Positions 1 through 6,119 of a stretch of 21,860 nucleotides of DNA are shown in pieces; the first letter of the stretch is position 1, and the number at the start of each line of letters is the position of its first letter. A program made the translations under genes and the position numbers. Origin of the DNA: a virus; IMG/VR virus record IMGVR_UViG_3300012988_000045, positions 1 to 21,860 of that record, one strand, 5' to 3'. The notes under the pieces are model-generated. The model did not search any database. It worked only from the letters and a program-made list of their open reading frames with translations, and was not told the DNA's origin.

Positions 1-225
1 ATGACTTTTGAACCTGTTGAGTCTGCAAGCAAGTTGAAGTTCTACAAGACTGCCCGAGTCATCGCTGACACAGCTGTTTTCAAGGCTGGTCAGTATGTGA
101 GTGTTCGCTACATGGGCAGGATCTTGGGCATCGCTCGGTTTGATTGCAGCACACGTGCTGGCATCAACCATCAGCCTGTGAGACAGGTGATGGAGATCAG
201 CAACCTTTCGAACCTGTGCCTCTAA
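1..225 (+). CDS. Small hypothetical phage protein, possibly 5'-truncated
   Basis: I do not recognise this 74-residue protein. It is soluble-looking, with alternating hydrophobic and charged residues and a short stretch (FKAGQYVSVRYMG, about residues 28-40) that could form beta strands. The window opens exactly on its ATG, so no ribosome binding site is visible and the true start may lie upstream. It ends 15 bases before the next gene, which has its own GGAG-type site in the gap, so both probably belong to one run of small accessory genes. No signal peptide or membrane segment is seen. Confidence 0.6.
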   Translation: MTFEPVESASKLKFYKTARVIADTAVFKAGQYVSVRYMGRILGIARFDCSTRAGINHQPVRQVMEISNLSNLCL

Positions 226-240
226 GAGGAGAGCTATATC

Positions 241-438
241 ATGTTTCAGGGTGTGATCACAGTCAAGTCAGATGGTTCCAAGTGGAAGTGCAATGCAATC
301 AATGCATCACGAGCCTGGGATTCGATCTGTTTTTCCCGCGTGCGAGGTTCAGTTGGTGACAGTGTCAGTGTCACCACACTTGGTCATCAGGGCCAGGTCC
401 TGAGTCATCGTCACATTGCCACCGTGAGAAAGATCTGA
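241..438 (+). CDS. Small hypothetical protein
   Basis: This 65-residue basic protein has no family I recognise. The start is well supported: AGAGGAGAG lies about 8 bases upstream of the ATG. Composition is Ser, Val and Thr rich with two cysteines and no membrane segment, suggesting a small beta-rich fold. Its TGA shares one base with the ATG of the next gene, implying translational coupling. An overlapping reading frame from 144 to 359 was set aside because it clashes with both this gene and its upstream neighbour. Confidence 0.65.
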   Translation: MFQGVITVKSDGSKWKCNAINASRAWDSICFSRVRGSVGDSVSVTTLGHQGQVLSHRHIATVRKI

Positions 439-644
439 TGCGCATCAACACTGACAAGATCCAGATCGAAACTGCCCCAACTGAGGTAGACAGGATCATT
501 GATCCTATCATGGATGAGGTCTACAACTACAGTCGCCAGAAGGACTTTGAAGGTCGAGTTGAGTCAGCAACGAAGATCAGAATGGCTCTTGAAGACCTGG
601 CCACCAAGTCACTTGAAAACAAATACATCGGACCAATAGGCTGA
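438..644 (+). CDS. Small helical hypothetical protein
   Basis: A 68-residue acidic protein of unknown function. Residues 12-60 look entirely helical, with a regular pattern of Ile, Leu, Val and Ala and no Pro until the last residues. It starts inside the stop codon of the previous gene (TGATG) and ends 5 bases before the next ATG, so it is probably translated by coupled ribosomes. Nothing in it suggests export or metal binding. Confidence 0.65.
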   Translation: MRINTDKIQIETAPTEVDRIIDPIMDEVYNYSRQKDFEGRVESATKIRMALEDLATKSLENKYIGPIG

Positions 645-649
645 ACACT

Positions 650-904
650 ATGAAAATGGATCTACTAGAAATCGCTGGCAACCCAGAACTGATGGAAGTG
701 GCTCGAAAGGCCATTGAAGATCAGCTGATTGATCTACGTGATGCCCGAATAGCCAATGTCGGTCGCCGCAATGGTCTGGTCGTCTATGAGAAAGACGGCA
801 AGCCAAGCAACATCATCCGCATGGGCCCTGAACATGCATTCTCTCTTGGTCTAACGGCCATCGTGAAACACCTAGCTGAACAATTAGAGAAGACAAAGAA
901 GTAA
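650..904 (+). CDS. Conserved phage hypothetical protein
   Basis: An 84-residue soluble protein. The centre reads as a beta strand run (RNGLVVYEKDGKPSNIIRMG, residues 40-59) between helices. An arrangement ending in IRMGPEHA followed by a helix is one I associate with small conserved phage proteins of unknown role, a weak recollection and not a family assignment. The ATG lies 5 bases after the previous stop and the gene ends 3 bases before the next start. Function is unknown. Confidence 0.7.
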   Translation: MKMDLLEIAGNPELMEVARKAIEDQLIDLRDARIANVGRRNGLVVYEKDGKPSNIIRMGPEHAFSLGLTAIVKHLAEQLEKTKK

Positions 905-907
905 GAC

Positions 908-1084
908 ATGAATCCATCAACCATTCACACAATCCTATTCATCGTCAGTGGAGCATTGTCATTCTGGTTTGGATTTGAGGCTTGCAAACAGAAGCAGGCC
1001 AAGCTCATGTTGATTGGTGCTGCATATGCGATGGCAATGTATATGCTGGGCGTGATTAATGTTGTGGAGAAGTTGGCAAAGTGA
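908..1084 (+). CDS. Two-span small membrane protein
   Basis: This 58-residue protein has two clear hydrophobic segments, about residues 7-25 and 32-52, joined by a short charged loop (CKQKQAK). It should be a hairpin inner-membrane protein. It begins 3 bases after the preceding gene, and its stop TGA lies within the GTGA that starts the next gene, so it fits tightly between two accepted genes with no other use of the interval. The role is unknown; small membrane proteins of this kind recur across this region. Confidence 0.7.
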   Translation: MNPSTIHTILFIVSGALSFWFGFEACKQKQAKLMLIGAAYAMAMYMLGVINVVEKLAK

Positions 1085-1398
1085 ACATCTTCCTAGACGA
1101 TGAGCGCCCAACCCCAGAAGGATGGGTCAGAGTCAACACAGTCAAAGAACTGATTGATCTGTATTTGATGCATCGTGAAGTCATAGACGTCATCAGTCTG
1201 GATCATGACTTGGGTGAGAATGTCCCTGATGGCCAGACTTTCCTGGAGTGGCTGGAAGAGCGTGTCTATACACAGCCAGCGAACTACACACCCATTCCAG
1301 TGTTGTTGATTCACTCAGCCAATCCAGTTGGGCGTGCTGAGATGACCGCAACAATCAGGAAGATCAGAGATGCAAAAGCGAATGCAGGAGCAATGTGA
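1081..1398 (+). CDS. Cyclic-phosphate-processing receiver-like (cREC) protein
   Basis: This 105-residue protein matches my memory of the receiver-like family predicted to act in RNA end processing (cREC, Pfam cREC_REC). Key residues are the acidic DDERP box near the N terminus (6-10), S39-L-D41-H-D43-L-G after a hydrophobic strand, and LLIHSAN (76-82), which supplies His78, Ser79 and Asn81. These stand where response-regulator active-site residues would be, with no output domain. It starts with GTG inside a GTGA overlap. A role in RNA repair or tRNA-fragment metabolism during infection is inference from the family. Confidence 0.75.
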   Translation: MNIFLDDERPTPEGWVRVNTVKELIDLYLMHREVIDVISLDHDLGENVPDGQTFLEWLEERVYTQPANYTPIPVLLIHSANPVGRAEMTATIRKIRDAKANAGAM

Positions 1399-1556
1399 TG
1401 AAATTCAAGACAAGGATCAAGCGTTGGTCTAATGAGTTCTACAAGAAGCTCAGAGCCTTTGTCACCCGCACACCGCATTGTGATCATCGATTTGAACACT
1501 TGGCTGCCCGATGGTGGAAGTGTCGTCTGTGCCCCAAAGTCATTGAGCGAGAGTAA
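1398..1556 (+). CDS. Basic microprotein with putative zinc-binding Cys/His
   Basis: This 52-residue gene fills the space between the receiver-like protein (TGATG overlap) and the next ATG at 1558. It is strongly basic and Trp/Arg rich. His27-Cys28-Asp-His30 and a later Cys42-x-x-Cys45 could form one zinc site. The same strand's longer reading frame beginning at 1432 is in the frame of the next gene and is not needed to explain this interval. Function is unknown; nucleic-acid binding is only a guess from the charge. Confidence 0.6.
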   Translation: MKFKTRIKRWSNEFYKKLRAFVTRTPHCDHRFEHLAARWWKCRLCPKVIERE

Positions 1557-1557
1557 C

Positions 1558-1731
1558 ATGTGCAAGAATCATGAACACTATCATGCCCCATCAAGCATCG
1601 ATGTGGTTGAAAAGGGTTTGCGTCGCACCAGACTCATCAACAGAGTGTTGGTTGGTATATGGTTTGCATCAGTCTTTGGCTACATTGCTTTTATGATGTA
1701 CATTGGCTTTACTAGCCATGGAGTGAAATAA
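1558..1731 (+). CDS. Single-span membrane microprotein
   Basis: A 57-residue protein. I chose the ATG at 1558, one base after the preceding stop, over an upstream in-frame ATG at 1432 that would overlap the preceding gene almost completely. Residues 27-52 form a long hydrophobic stretch, one transmembrane helix. The N terminus has Cys2, His5, His7 and His9, a possible metal site outside the membrane. Basic residues just before the span (RRTRLINR) suggest the N terminus stays in the cytoplasm. Function unknown. Confidence 0.65.
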   Translation: MCKNHEHYHAPSSIDVVEKGLRRTRLINRVLVGIWFASVFGYIAFMMYIGFTSHGVK

Positions 1732-1734
1732 GCA

Positions 1735-2010
1735 ATGAGATTCAACTGCGGCCCAAACAAGGATGATCGCTACCAGAAGACCTATGAGAAGATCAGGGAA
1801 GAACAAGAGCGTTTAAGGAAGTGGCACAAGTGGTTTGCTTGGATTCCAACCCGAGTGTTGGTTGTCAAGGAGATTGTTCCTGATGGATTTGACACAATGC
1901 ATGAAAAGTGCATCTGGTTGGAGACCATTGAACGCAAGGGTCAGTATGGAAGTGGTTGGGAATGGGAATACCGAATTCCAGAAGACCCAAAGGACAGCTG
2001 GCGTGATTGA
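1735..2010 (+). CDS. Conserved phage/prophage hypothetical protein
   Basis: This 91-residue protein resembles small proteins I have seen in phages and prophages. A charged N-terminal helix (residues 8-32) is followed by KWFAWIPTRV, a strand pair, IWLETIERKG and a closing WEWEYRIPED. Trp content is very high. The ATG lies 3 bases after the previous stop. It looks cytoplasmic with no metal site. Its molecular role is not known to me. Confidence 0.75.
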   Translation: MRFNCGPNKDDRYQKTYEKIREEQERLRKWHKWFAWIPTRVLVVKEIVPDGFDTMHEKCIWLETIERKGQYGSGWEWEYRIPEDPKDSWRD

Positions 2011-2014
2011 TCCA

Positions 2015-2212
2015 ATGCACAAACTGAACACCAAGGATCGACAAGACGTAGAAAAGATCCTGCGTGAAGTGTCAGAGGTAGAAGGTGTTTCAGAAGACCT
2101 GTTGAAAAGGCTGTTGATTCGAGTTGACTTGATCATTGATGGTGCCTTTCACAATGGTCATGCCGCTGGTCGAAAGCAGGCTCAAAGAGAAGATTATTGG
2201 CCCAATGCCTAA
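2015..2212 (+). CDS. Small helical hypothetical protein
   Basis: This 65-residue protein starts at the ATG 4 bases after the preceding stop. An open frame extends back to 1835 but would overlap the better supported upstream gene by nearly 180 bases, so the internal start is preferred. The protein is a mostly helical, charged chain that ends HNGHAAGRKQAQREDYWPNA. The ending is of the type G/H-x-x-GR-x-A common in short phage proteins and also seen near the end of the gene at 8009. It is the last gene before the promoter at 2241. Confidence 0.65.
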   Translation: MHKLNTKDRQDVEKILREVSEVEGVSEDLLKRLLIRVDLIIDGAFHNGHAAGRKQAQREDYWPNA

Positions 2213-2240
2213 GCCATTGACTTGATTGGAGTTTATACCC

Positions 2241-2268
2241 TTTACTCTTACAGGTGTTGAGGTATAAT
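2241..2268 (+). promoter_or_regulatory. Sigma70-type promoter, leaderless for the gene at 2276
   Basis: TTTACT (2241-2246) and TATAAT (2263-2268) are 16 bases apart. A CC pair lies directly before the -35 box and a T-rich stretch (GAGTTTATA) further upstream, both shared with the units at 6084, 7458 and 13729. The ATG of the next gene follows the -10 box after only 7 bases, about where transcription should begin, so the mRNA probably starts at or within a base or two of the codon. Confidence 0.75.
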
Positions 2269-2275
2269 TCTAATC

Positions 2276-2632
2276 ATGGAAATCAACGGCATTGAGTGGA
2301 ACAAAGAGAAGATCAATGAGCTCCTGATGACTCAGGACAAGTACATTGGTCGAGCACTTGTGGTTCTGAAAGCTCGCCAGACGAGCGCAGAGCAGTGCAC
2401 GCTGTCAACGCATGAACACAACAACCGTGGCTTCACTGCCTATGATGCAGAGCCAATGACATCGATGGCCTCGTTCTATGAGACGCATGGTCGTCTGACA
2501 GCCAAGCAGCTGGCTTGGCTCAGGGGTGCAAAGAGGGATGGAACAACTGGCCCTTGTCGCCTGAGCAAATACTGGGCACAGCTGATCGAAGAGATCAAGA
2601 TCAAAGCGGAGAAGAAAGCAAATGCTAATTGA
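2276..2632 (+). CDS. Conserved phage hypothetical protein, leaderless
   Basis: This 118-residue protein resembles a common small phage protein whose members share ALVVLKARQT, a downstream EQ, a Gly-Phe plus DAE, and GRLTAKQ followed by a KYWxQL ending. All are present here (residues about 27-36, 39-40, 52-59, 72-77 and 98-102). The middle is longer than I remember for relatives, with GAKRDGTTGPCRL before the KYW. The role is unknown. Its ATG lies 7 bases after TATAAT and has no ribosome binding site, so it should be read from a leaderless transcript. Confidence 0.75.
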   Translation: MEINGIEWNKEKINELLMTQDKYIGRALVVLKARQTSAEQCTLSTHEHNNRGFTAYDAEPMTSMASFYETHGRLTAKQLAWLRGAKRDGTTGPCRLSKYWAQLIEEIKIKAEKKANAN

Positions 2633-2822
2633 ATTCAAACTGGCCATCACCTTGATTGTGGTCTGTCTTATTTCTCTGGTGATGTGTAAAGTTGCCACGG
2701 ATCGATTTGACAAATACCATAAATCCATTGACATCATTGTTGGTGGTTGCACCGCAATCTTGGCCGCTGGTACTGGTGCCAATGCAATTTTCATCTTCCT
2801 AGTTGGAATCTGGAAGCTATGA
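2622..2822 (+). CDS. Two-span small membrane protein
   Basis: A 66-residue protein overlapping the end of the upstream gene by 11 bases. Two hydrophobic segments (about 5-23 and 37-62) flank a charged loop of about thirteen residues, predicting an inner-membrane hairpin. The second segment contains small residues (GGCTAILAAGTGANA), suitable for helix packing. A GGAG about 10 bases before the ATG supports the start. A holin-like role cannot be excluded but nothing specific supports it, since the position in the early region argues against lysis. Confidence 0.7.
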   Translation: MLIEFKLAITLIVVCLISLVMCKVATDRFDKYHKSIDIIVGGCTAILAAGTGANAIFIFLVGIWKL

Positions 2823-3271
2823 ACAAGGGTGAGATGCTCAACATGATGCTGGTGATGGCCACAAATGGTCATGCTGGCCAATATGACAAGGGTGGCAACC
2901 CTTACATCCTACATCCGCTGGCCGTGATGCAAATGCTGGGCACTCAGGATGAGGAAGTCCAGTGCATTGCCATTGGTCATGACTTGGTTGAGGATTGTGA
3001 AGTCACCTACAGCGAACTGTATGCGGCTGGCTTCAGTGAACGAGTTGTTCATGGCATCCGTTGCATGACGAAAGTTCCTGGTGAGACCTACGAAGAATAC
3101 AAGGAAAAGGTCAAGTCCAATCCTGACTCAGTCAAAGTCAAGATGTGTGATCTTCGCCACAACACTGATATTCGCCGACTGACTGGTGTCACTCAGCGTG
3201 ACATCACCCGCATGGAACGTTATTTCAAGTTCTACACTGAGTTGAAAGTTTTGATTGGAGAGAAAGAATGA
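2819..3271 (+). CDS. RelA/SpoT-type HD-domain (p)ppGpp hydrolase-like protein
   Basis: This 150-residue protein matches the small HD-domain hydrolases related to SpoT and MESH1. The metal-binding set is visible: His18 in GHAGQYDKGG, His32 in YILHPLAV, His54-Asp55 in IGHDLVEDC, and Asp111 in KMCDLRHN. The Glu58-Asp59 pair that follows HD in hydrolases is also present. There is no synthetase or TGS domain, so only hydrolysis of a guanosine tetraphosphate-like nucleotide is expected, which would blunt the stringent response; this is inference. The start is the ATGA overlap at 2819; the frame extending back to 2747 is not needed. Confidence 0.85.
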   Translation: MNKGEMLNMMLVMATNGHAGQYDKGGNPYILHPLAVMQMLGTQDEEVQCIAIGHDLVEDCEVTYSELYAAGFSERVVHGIRCMTKVPGETYEEYKEKVKSNPDSVKVKMCDLRHNTDIRRLTGVTQRDITRMERYFKFYTELKVLIGEKE

Positions 3272-3702
3272 TGAAGTCTACACTGCTTGCTGCCCTGCGC
3301 ACGGTCACTGATGTACAGCTGGCCGCAGTTGCACTACAGCTAGCTGAAAAGCACCCAGAGGACTTTGCCAACATTTTGGCAAATGAGCTTGGAATCGATG
3401 CTGTCAAAATTCCTCTTCTACAGGAAGACACCAGGCTGCCAATTGAGTTGGTTCCAATTGAAGAGCCACGCTTTGCCATCATCAAGGTCCAAGTGCGTGG
3501 AATGAAGGAGCCTGCATTCTATAGAATCGCGATCCATCACTATTATGAAGCAATCCGTGAGCTCAATGGTTTACACAGGAAAGTTGATGTGATCAAGTTC
3601 ATTCGCAATGAGTACTGCTTGACATTGCTTGAGGCAAAGAACATCGTTGAAGTGATTATTGAGCATATTGGTGATAAGGCATTAAATCACTATCGTGGAT
3701 GA
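3268..3702 (+). CDS. Hypothetical protein with L12 C-terminal-like domain
   Basis: This 144-residue protein begins with an ATG inside the stop of the previous gene (ATGATG, so 3271 is also possible). The N-terminal 40 residues are helical. The C-terminal part, about 65-133, has the layout of the ribosomal protein L7/L12 C-terminal domain: a strand, then KVDVIKFIR (105-113), L118-x-L and EAKNIV (122-127), close to the bL12 consensus K-x-x-VIK-x-VR ... LGL-x-EAK-x-LV. The gene at 6142 is a longer paralog. The L12-like fold is my inference from this motif; the job is unknown. A terminator hairpin follows directly. Confidence 0.75.
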   Translation: MMKSTLLAALRTVTDVQLAAVALQLAEKHPEDFANILANELGIDAVKIPLLQEDTRLPIELVPIEEPRFAIIKVQVRGMKEPAFYRIAIHHYYEAIRELNGLHRKVDVIKFIRNEYCLTLLEAKNIVEVIIEHIGDKALNHYRG

Positions 3703-3731
3703 TCTTGATTGATTTATCAAGGTTTCTTTCT
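3702..3731 (+). terminator. Intrinsic terminator after the 3268 gene
   Basis: CTTGAT (3704-3709) pairs with ATCAAG (3716-3721) around a six-base loop, with extension to about 8 bp by a T-G and an A-T pair. A T-rich tract, TTTCTTTCT, follows at once. It lies just after the stop codon and just before the promoter at 3755, so it should separate two transcription units. Confidence 0.6.
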
Positions 3732-3732
3732 A

Positions 3733-3760
3733 TTCCCTATTTCGTTCTGTAAGGTATAAT
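3733..3760 (+). promoter_or_regulatory. Promoter, leaderless for the phosphatase gene
   Basis: TATAAT at 3755-3760 is preceded by AAGG, like the GAGG at 2259-2262. The -35 region is weak (TTCCCT at 3733-3738, 16-base spacing), so the -10 element does most of the identification. The ATG at 3768 follows after 7 bases, as at 2276, predicting a leaderless mRNA. Confidence 0.6.
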
Positions 3761-3767
3761 TCTAAGC

Positions 3768-4151
3768 ATGGACAACACAACCAGATTTATGAACAGCGCA
3801 GTCGTGAAAAACAGACTGCAGGGTAGTTCAAAGCGAGTCCTGTGCGTTTGTACCGCTGGAGTGCTTCGCAGCCCGACAGCGGCCGAGGTTTTGTCGAGGC
3901 CACCTTATAACTTCAACACTCGCTCAGCAGGTGCCAACCAGGATGTCGCTCTGATACCTGTCACACAGCAGCTGCTTGATTGGGCTGATGAACTGGTCTT
4001 CATGACGCAGGGTCATCTCAATGAGACCCTGCAGCGTGGGTTTGACATACATGGCAAGGAAGTTCAGGTTCTGAACATACGTGATGACTATGCGTTCAGG
4101 GATCCTGAACTGGTCAAGGCTATACAAGAGAATTACTTCTTTGAAGTTTGA
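3768..4151 (+). CDS. Low-molecular-weight protein tyrosine phosphatase-like
   Basis: This 127-residue protein carries the P-loop signature C-x5-R-S at Cys28-Arg34-Ser35 (CVCTAGVLRSPTAAEV), followed by the SAG near 53-55, a WADELVFMT strand (72-80) and a late acidic loop with Asp106-Asp107 (IRDDYAFRDPEL) supplying the general acid. The layout is that of LMW phosphatases, slightly short of the usual 140-160 residues. It would dephosphorylate phosphotyrosine or a similar phospho-group; the target is unknown. It starts 7 bases after a -10 box without a ribosome binding site. It has its own terminator-promoter boundary upstream. Confidence 0.85.
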   Translation: MDNTTRFMNSAVVKNRLQGSSKRVLCVCTAGVLRSPTAAEVLSRPPYNFNTRSAGANQDVALIPVTQQLLDWADELVFMTQGHLNETLQRGFDIHGKEVQVLNIRDDYAFRDPELVKAIQENYFFEV

Positions 4152-4164
4152 GCATCTACAACCG

Positions 4165-4497
4165 ATGGCGCATATCCTTGCGCATGTTGTACCCAGGAAA
4201 GCCAACAGGCTGTTCTACATGGGTGACTTGGGTCAATATATTCGTTTCCCTGAGCAGGTCGTCAGTGATGCTGACTTGATCAAAGTCATGAGGGATGCGA
4301 TCCTTGATGCTGGATACCATGTCCAAGTCGATTACACCATTCACCCAATCAATGGTGAAGTGATGCATCTTGTCAGTGGCAAACCAGCCAATGCTCTCAG
4401 AGCAATTGCTGACCAGGAATTCGCTGAATACGGTGCCACTGAATTGGAAGCGTTTCGTAAGGCTCTTTCCGTTGTATTTGAGGATGAACTGCCATGA
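4165..4497 (+). CDS. Hypothetical protein, paralog of the 5724 gene
   Basis: This 110-residue protein starts at the ATG 13 bases after the phosphatase stop. No good ribosome binding site is visible, so a TTG at 4141 or an ATG at 4081 in the same frame remain possible. Residues about 35-65 (DADLIKVMRDAI, then a strand with DYTIHPINGEV) match the gene at 5724 (DGDLLAKIFKKA and DMTIHHDGDC), as does a closing helix. Together they suggest a small alpha/beta fold present twice. Function unknown. Confidence 0.65.
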   Translation: MAHILAHVVPRKANRLFYMGDLGQYIRFPEQVVSDADLIKVMRDAILDAGYHVQVDYTIHPINGEVMHLVSGKPANALRAIADQEFAEYGATELEAFRKALSVVFEDELP

Positions 4498-4712
4498 TGG
4501 GTGCTCCCGGTGAACTGGTGTTTGTGAAGCCTGATTATCTGATTGGGCGCATCGAATCCATTCTCATGAGTGAGATTCTACCTGACACGGCAATCCAGTA
4601 TACTGTCAAGATGGATGTTACTGGAGAAGTTGTCAAGGTTCTGCCTAACAGGATCCAGTATGCTGGCATGTTGAATCTTTCAGAAGCAATTGAGCGCCAG
4701 CGCAATGCATAA
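4494..4712 (+). CDS. Small hypothetical protein
   Basis: A 72-residue protein starting in an ATGA overlap with the gene before it. It has hydrophobic strands (GELVFV, IQYTVKMD, GEVVKVL) and a C-terminal helix. The helix-strand order loosely resembles its upstream neighbour, which may make it a diverged relative, though I would not insist on this. It overlaps the lipoprotein gene that follows by 8 bases. Function unknown. Confidence 0.65.
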   Translation: MMGAPGELVFVKPDYLIGRIESILMSEILPDTAIQYTVKMDVTGEVVKVLPNRIQYAGMLNLSEAIERQRNA

Positions 4713-4875
4713 GCTCCTCGCTGTTGTCCTTCTACTTTGTGCAGGCTGTGCTTCACGTCCTGTGATTGTAGAGCCAGCTAATCCTTTTCCAAACCTCCCA
4801 TTGAGTGGTGAAAGAACCAGCTGCAATGGTGTCTATGAAAATCGTATCTGCTATGGCAGAGAAATCCATTGGTGA
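4705..4875 (+). CDS. Small putative lipoprotein
   Basis: A 56-residue protein with a classical short signal: Lys3, a hydrophobic core of about nine residues, then LCAGC with the cysteine at 15. The -3 position is Cys rather than Leu, so the lipobox is slightly off consensus. The mature part is about 42 residues with Pro near its start and two further cysteines (44 and 53). I chose the ATG at 4705 over the in-frame one at 4690 because it gives a proper signal peptide. Residence in the inner or outer membrane cannot be decided. It lacks the Pro-rich composition typical of Rz1. Confidence 0.65.
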   Translation: MHKLLAVVLLLCAGCASRPVIVEPANPFPNLPLSGERTSCNGVYENRICYGREIHW

Positions 4876-4879
4876 GTGT

Positions 4880-5242
4880 ATGAGCCAGAAACCATTGACA
4901 GGTGAAGAACTTGGATTGCTACTCGAAAATGTTGAGTACAAGGAAGGCTGGAAACTAAGCGTCAAGATGGATGGGAAGAGTGGACGTTTCTACCTTCAGT
5001 GGTCCTTCTTGGGTAAGTGTTGCAAGACAGGTGAACATTGTGTTCAATACTGCCGCAAGTGGATGCTCAGCGAATACATGACTGAAAGTGAAGTGATTGG
5101 AACTGCATTCAAGGCAGCACTCACCGCTGAAGAACATGAGTGTCGCGAACACTTCCTGTATGAGAATAAGCGAGTGTTCAACCCGCATATAGATATAAGA
5201 GCGTTGTTGAATGTTTGCGACCAAGAGGATGTAAGATCATGA
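4880..5242 (+). CDS. Conserved phage hypothetical protein
   Basis: This 120-residue protein resembles a family I know from many tailed phages, whose C-terminal half carries RKWMLSEYMTESEVIGTAFK, a continuing AALTAEEHECRE, and a closing FNPHIDIRALLNVCD. Here those lie at about residues 57-76, 77-88 and 98-112. The N-terminal half is beta-rich and starts after a helix. The start at 4880, 4 bases after the previous stop, is preferred to the upstream ATG at 4805, which would overlap the lipoprotein gene. The family's function is unknown. Confidence 0.8.
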   Translation: MSQKPLTGEELGLLLENVEYKEGWKLSVKMDGKSGRFYLQWSFLGKCCKTGEHCVQYCRKWMLSEYMTESEVIGTAFKAALTAEEHECREHFLYENKRVFNPHIDIRALLNVCDQEDVRS

Positions 5243-5727
5243 AGAAACTGATTTTGATATTGGCTATGGTGTTCGCCCCATTAGCTGTCCAGTCTGCTGA
5301 GTTTGTGTTTTCAGGTTTGCCTGAAAAGAAGATAGAGATAAATGGTGGAGATCAGGGAAAGCCACCAAGTGTTGGTGTTTTGGAATCCATCAATGAAACA
5401 GATGGCCAGAAAGCTATCTTCATTGTTAAGTTTGATCCAGAATCAAAAGAACCAGCAGTGTGGATTACACGTGGTGGTCAGCCGATGGCTGTTCGAAAGA
5501 ATGGCGATTACATGACCTTCATTTCAGTTGTTGGTGGAGGTTACATCAACATTGTTGGTTGTAAAGAAGTCAAGGATGGTCAGGTCCAGAATGACTTGAA
5601 GCCAATGGCAACTTGTGTATATGTTGAACATATTTGCACCGGTCTGTCCTCAACAACCTATTTCGGTGCGGCTGTTATGTATGTGCACATTGTAGTCCAA
5701 AAACCAAGTGAGGTCTTTAAGCTGTGA
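5239..5727 (+). CDS. Exported hypothetical protein with signal peptide
   Basis: This 162-residue protein has a textbook signal peptide: MKK, a hydrophobic core, then AVQSA with likely cleavage after Ala20. The mature part is beta-rich with Gly-rich turns and three cysteines in the second half, consistent with a periplasmic domain that may carry a disulfide. AGAGGATG stands upstream of the ATG, which overlaps the previous stop (ATGA). I do not recognise the fold. A role in envelope modification or superinfection exclusion is only a possibility from its location. Confidence 0.75.
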   Translation: MKKLILILAMVFAPLAVQSAEFVFSGLPEKKIEINGGDQGKPPSVGVLESINETDGQKAIFIVKFDPESKEPAVWITRGGQPMAVRKNGDYMTFISVVGGGYINIVGCKEVKDGQVQNDLKPMATCVYVEHICTGLSSTTYFGAAVMYVHIVVQKPSEVFKL

Positions 5728-6068
5728 ATTTGACTGCCACCACAATTGATCAGGTTGCCAAACTCTTTGGTTGGGGATCACTCATCTATCAACCAGCTGA
5801 GATAGACAACGATCGCTGGCTGGCAAAGTATGGTGAGTGTGCTCCATATTACCGAGTATACATGAGTGATGGTGATTTGCTTGCTAAGATCTTTAAGAAG
5901 GCATCTGAGCTACACCTCCGTTGTGATATGACTATTCACCATGATGGTGATTGCCGTGTTATCATGGATTCAGGTGCCCACGTTGGATATGGTTCCAATA
6001 TGTTGGAGGCTACCATCAAAGCCTTTGCTTCAATGTGTGATGACAGTCGTAAGAGACCATTGATCTAA
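5724..6068 (+). CDS. Hypothetical protein, paralog of the 4165 gene
   Basis: This 114-residue protein begins with GTG in a GTGA overlap and has GAGG about 10 bases upstream. It carries SDGDLLAKIF, a helix, DMTIHHDGDCRVIMDSG, and an amphipathic closing helix. This order matches the gene at 4165, with SDADLIKV, DYTIHPINGEV and a similar last helix. It ends just before the promoter cassette at 6069. Cytoplasmic; function unknown. Confidence 0.7.
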   Translation: MNLTATTIDQVAKLFGWGSLIYQPAEIDNDRWLAKYGECAPYYRVYMSDGDLLAKIFKKASELHLRCDMTIHHDGDCRVIMDSGAHVGYGSNMLEATIKAFASMCDDSRKRPLI

Positions 6069-6112
6069 CAGGGATTTTTCACCTTTACTTTCAACGCTGT
6101 TTGGTCTAGAAT
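6069..6112 (+). promoter_or_regulatory. Sigma70-type promoter cassette
   Basis: TTTACT (6084-6089) and TAGAAT (6107-6112) are 17 bases apart. The whole 44-base stretch matches 7443-7486 at 36 of 44 positions by my count, including the spacer, which is more than promoter function needs. A short GGGA/TCACC imperfect stem lies directly upstream of the -35 box. An ATG follows 7 bases after the -10 box, at 6120, and opens a 9-codon reading frame, not the main gene. Confidence 0.75.
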
Positions 6113-6119
6113 TCTTGTT

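Noticed and set aside
144-359. Plus-strand open frame of 71 codons
   Set aside because: It overlaps two better genes nearly completely; the gene at 241 has a clear GGAG-type site and the frame's protein is rich in Cys, His and Trp without pattern.
2622-2822. Two-span membrane protein as the phage holin
   Set aside because: Size and topology would allow it, but it lies in the early region between unrelated genes, with no endolysin or spanin nearby.
2405-2881. Minus-strand open frame of 158 codons
   Set aside because: It is antisense to three well supported genes, including the HD hydrolase start. Composition is typical of antisense translation.
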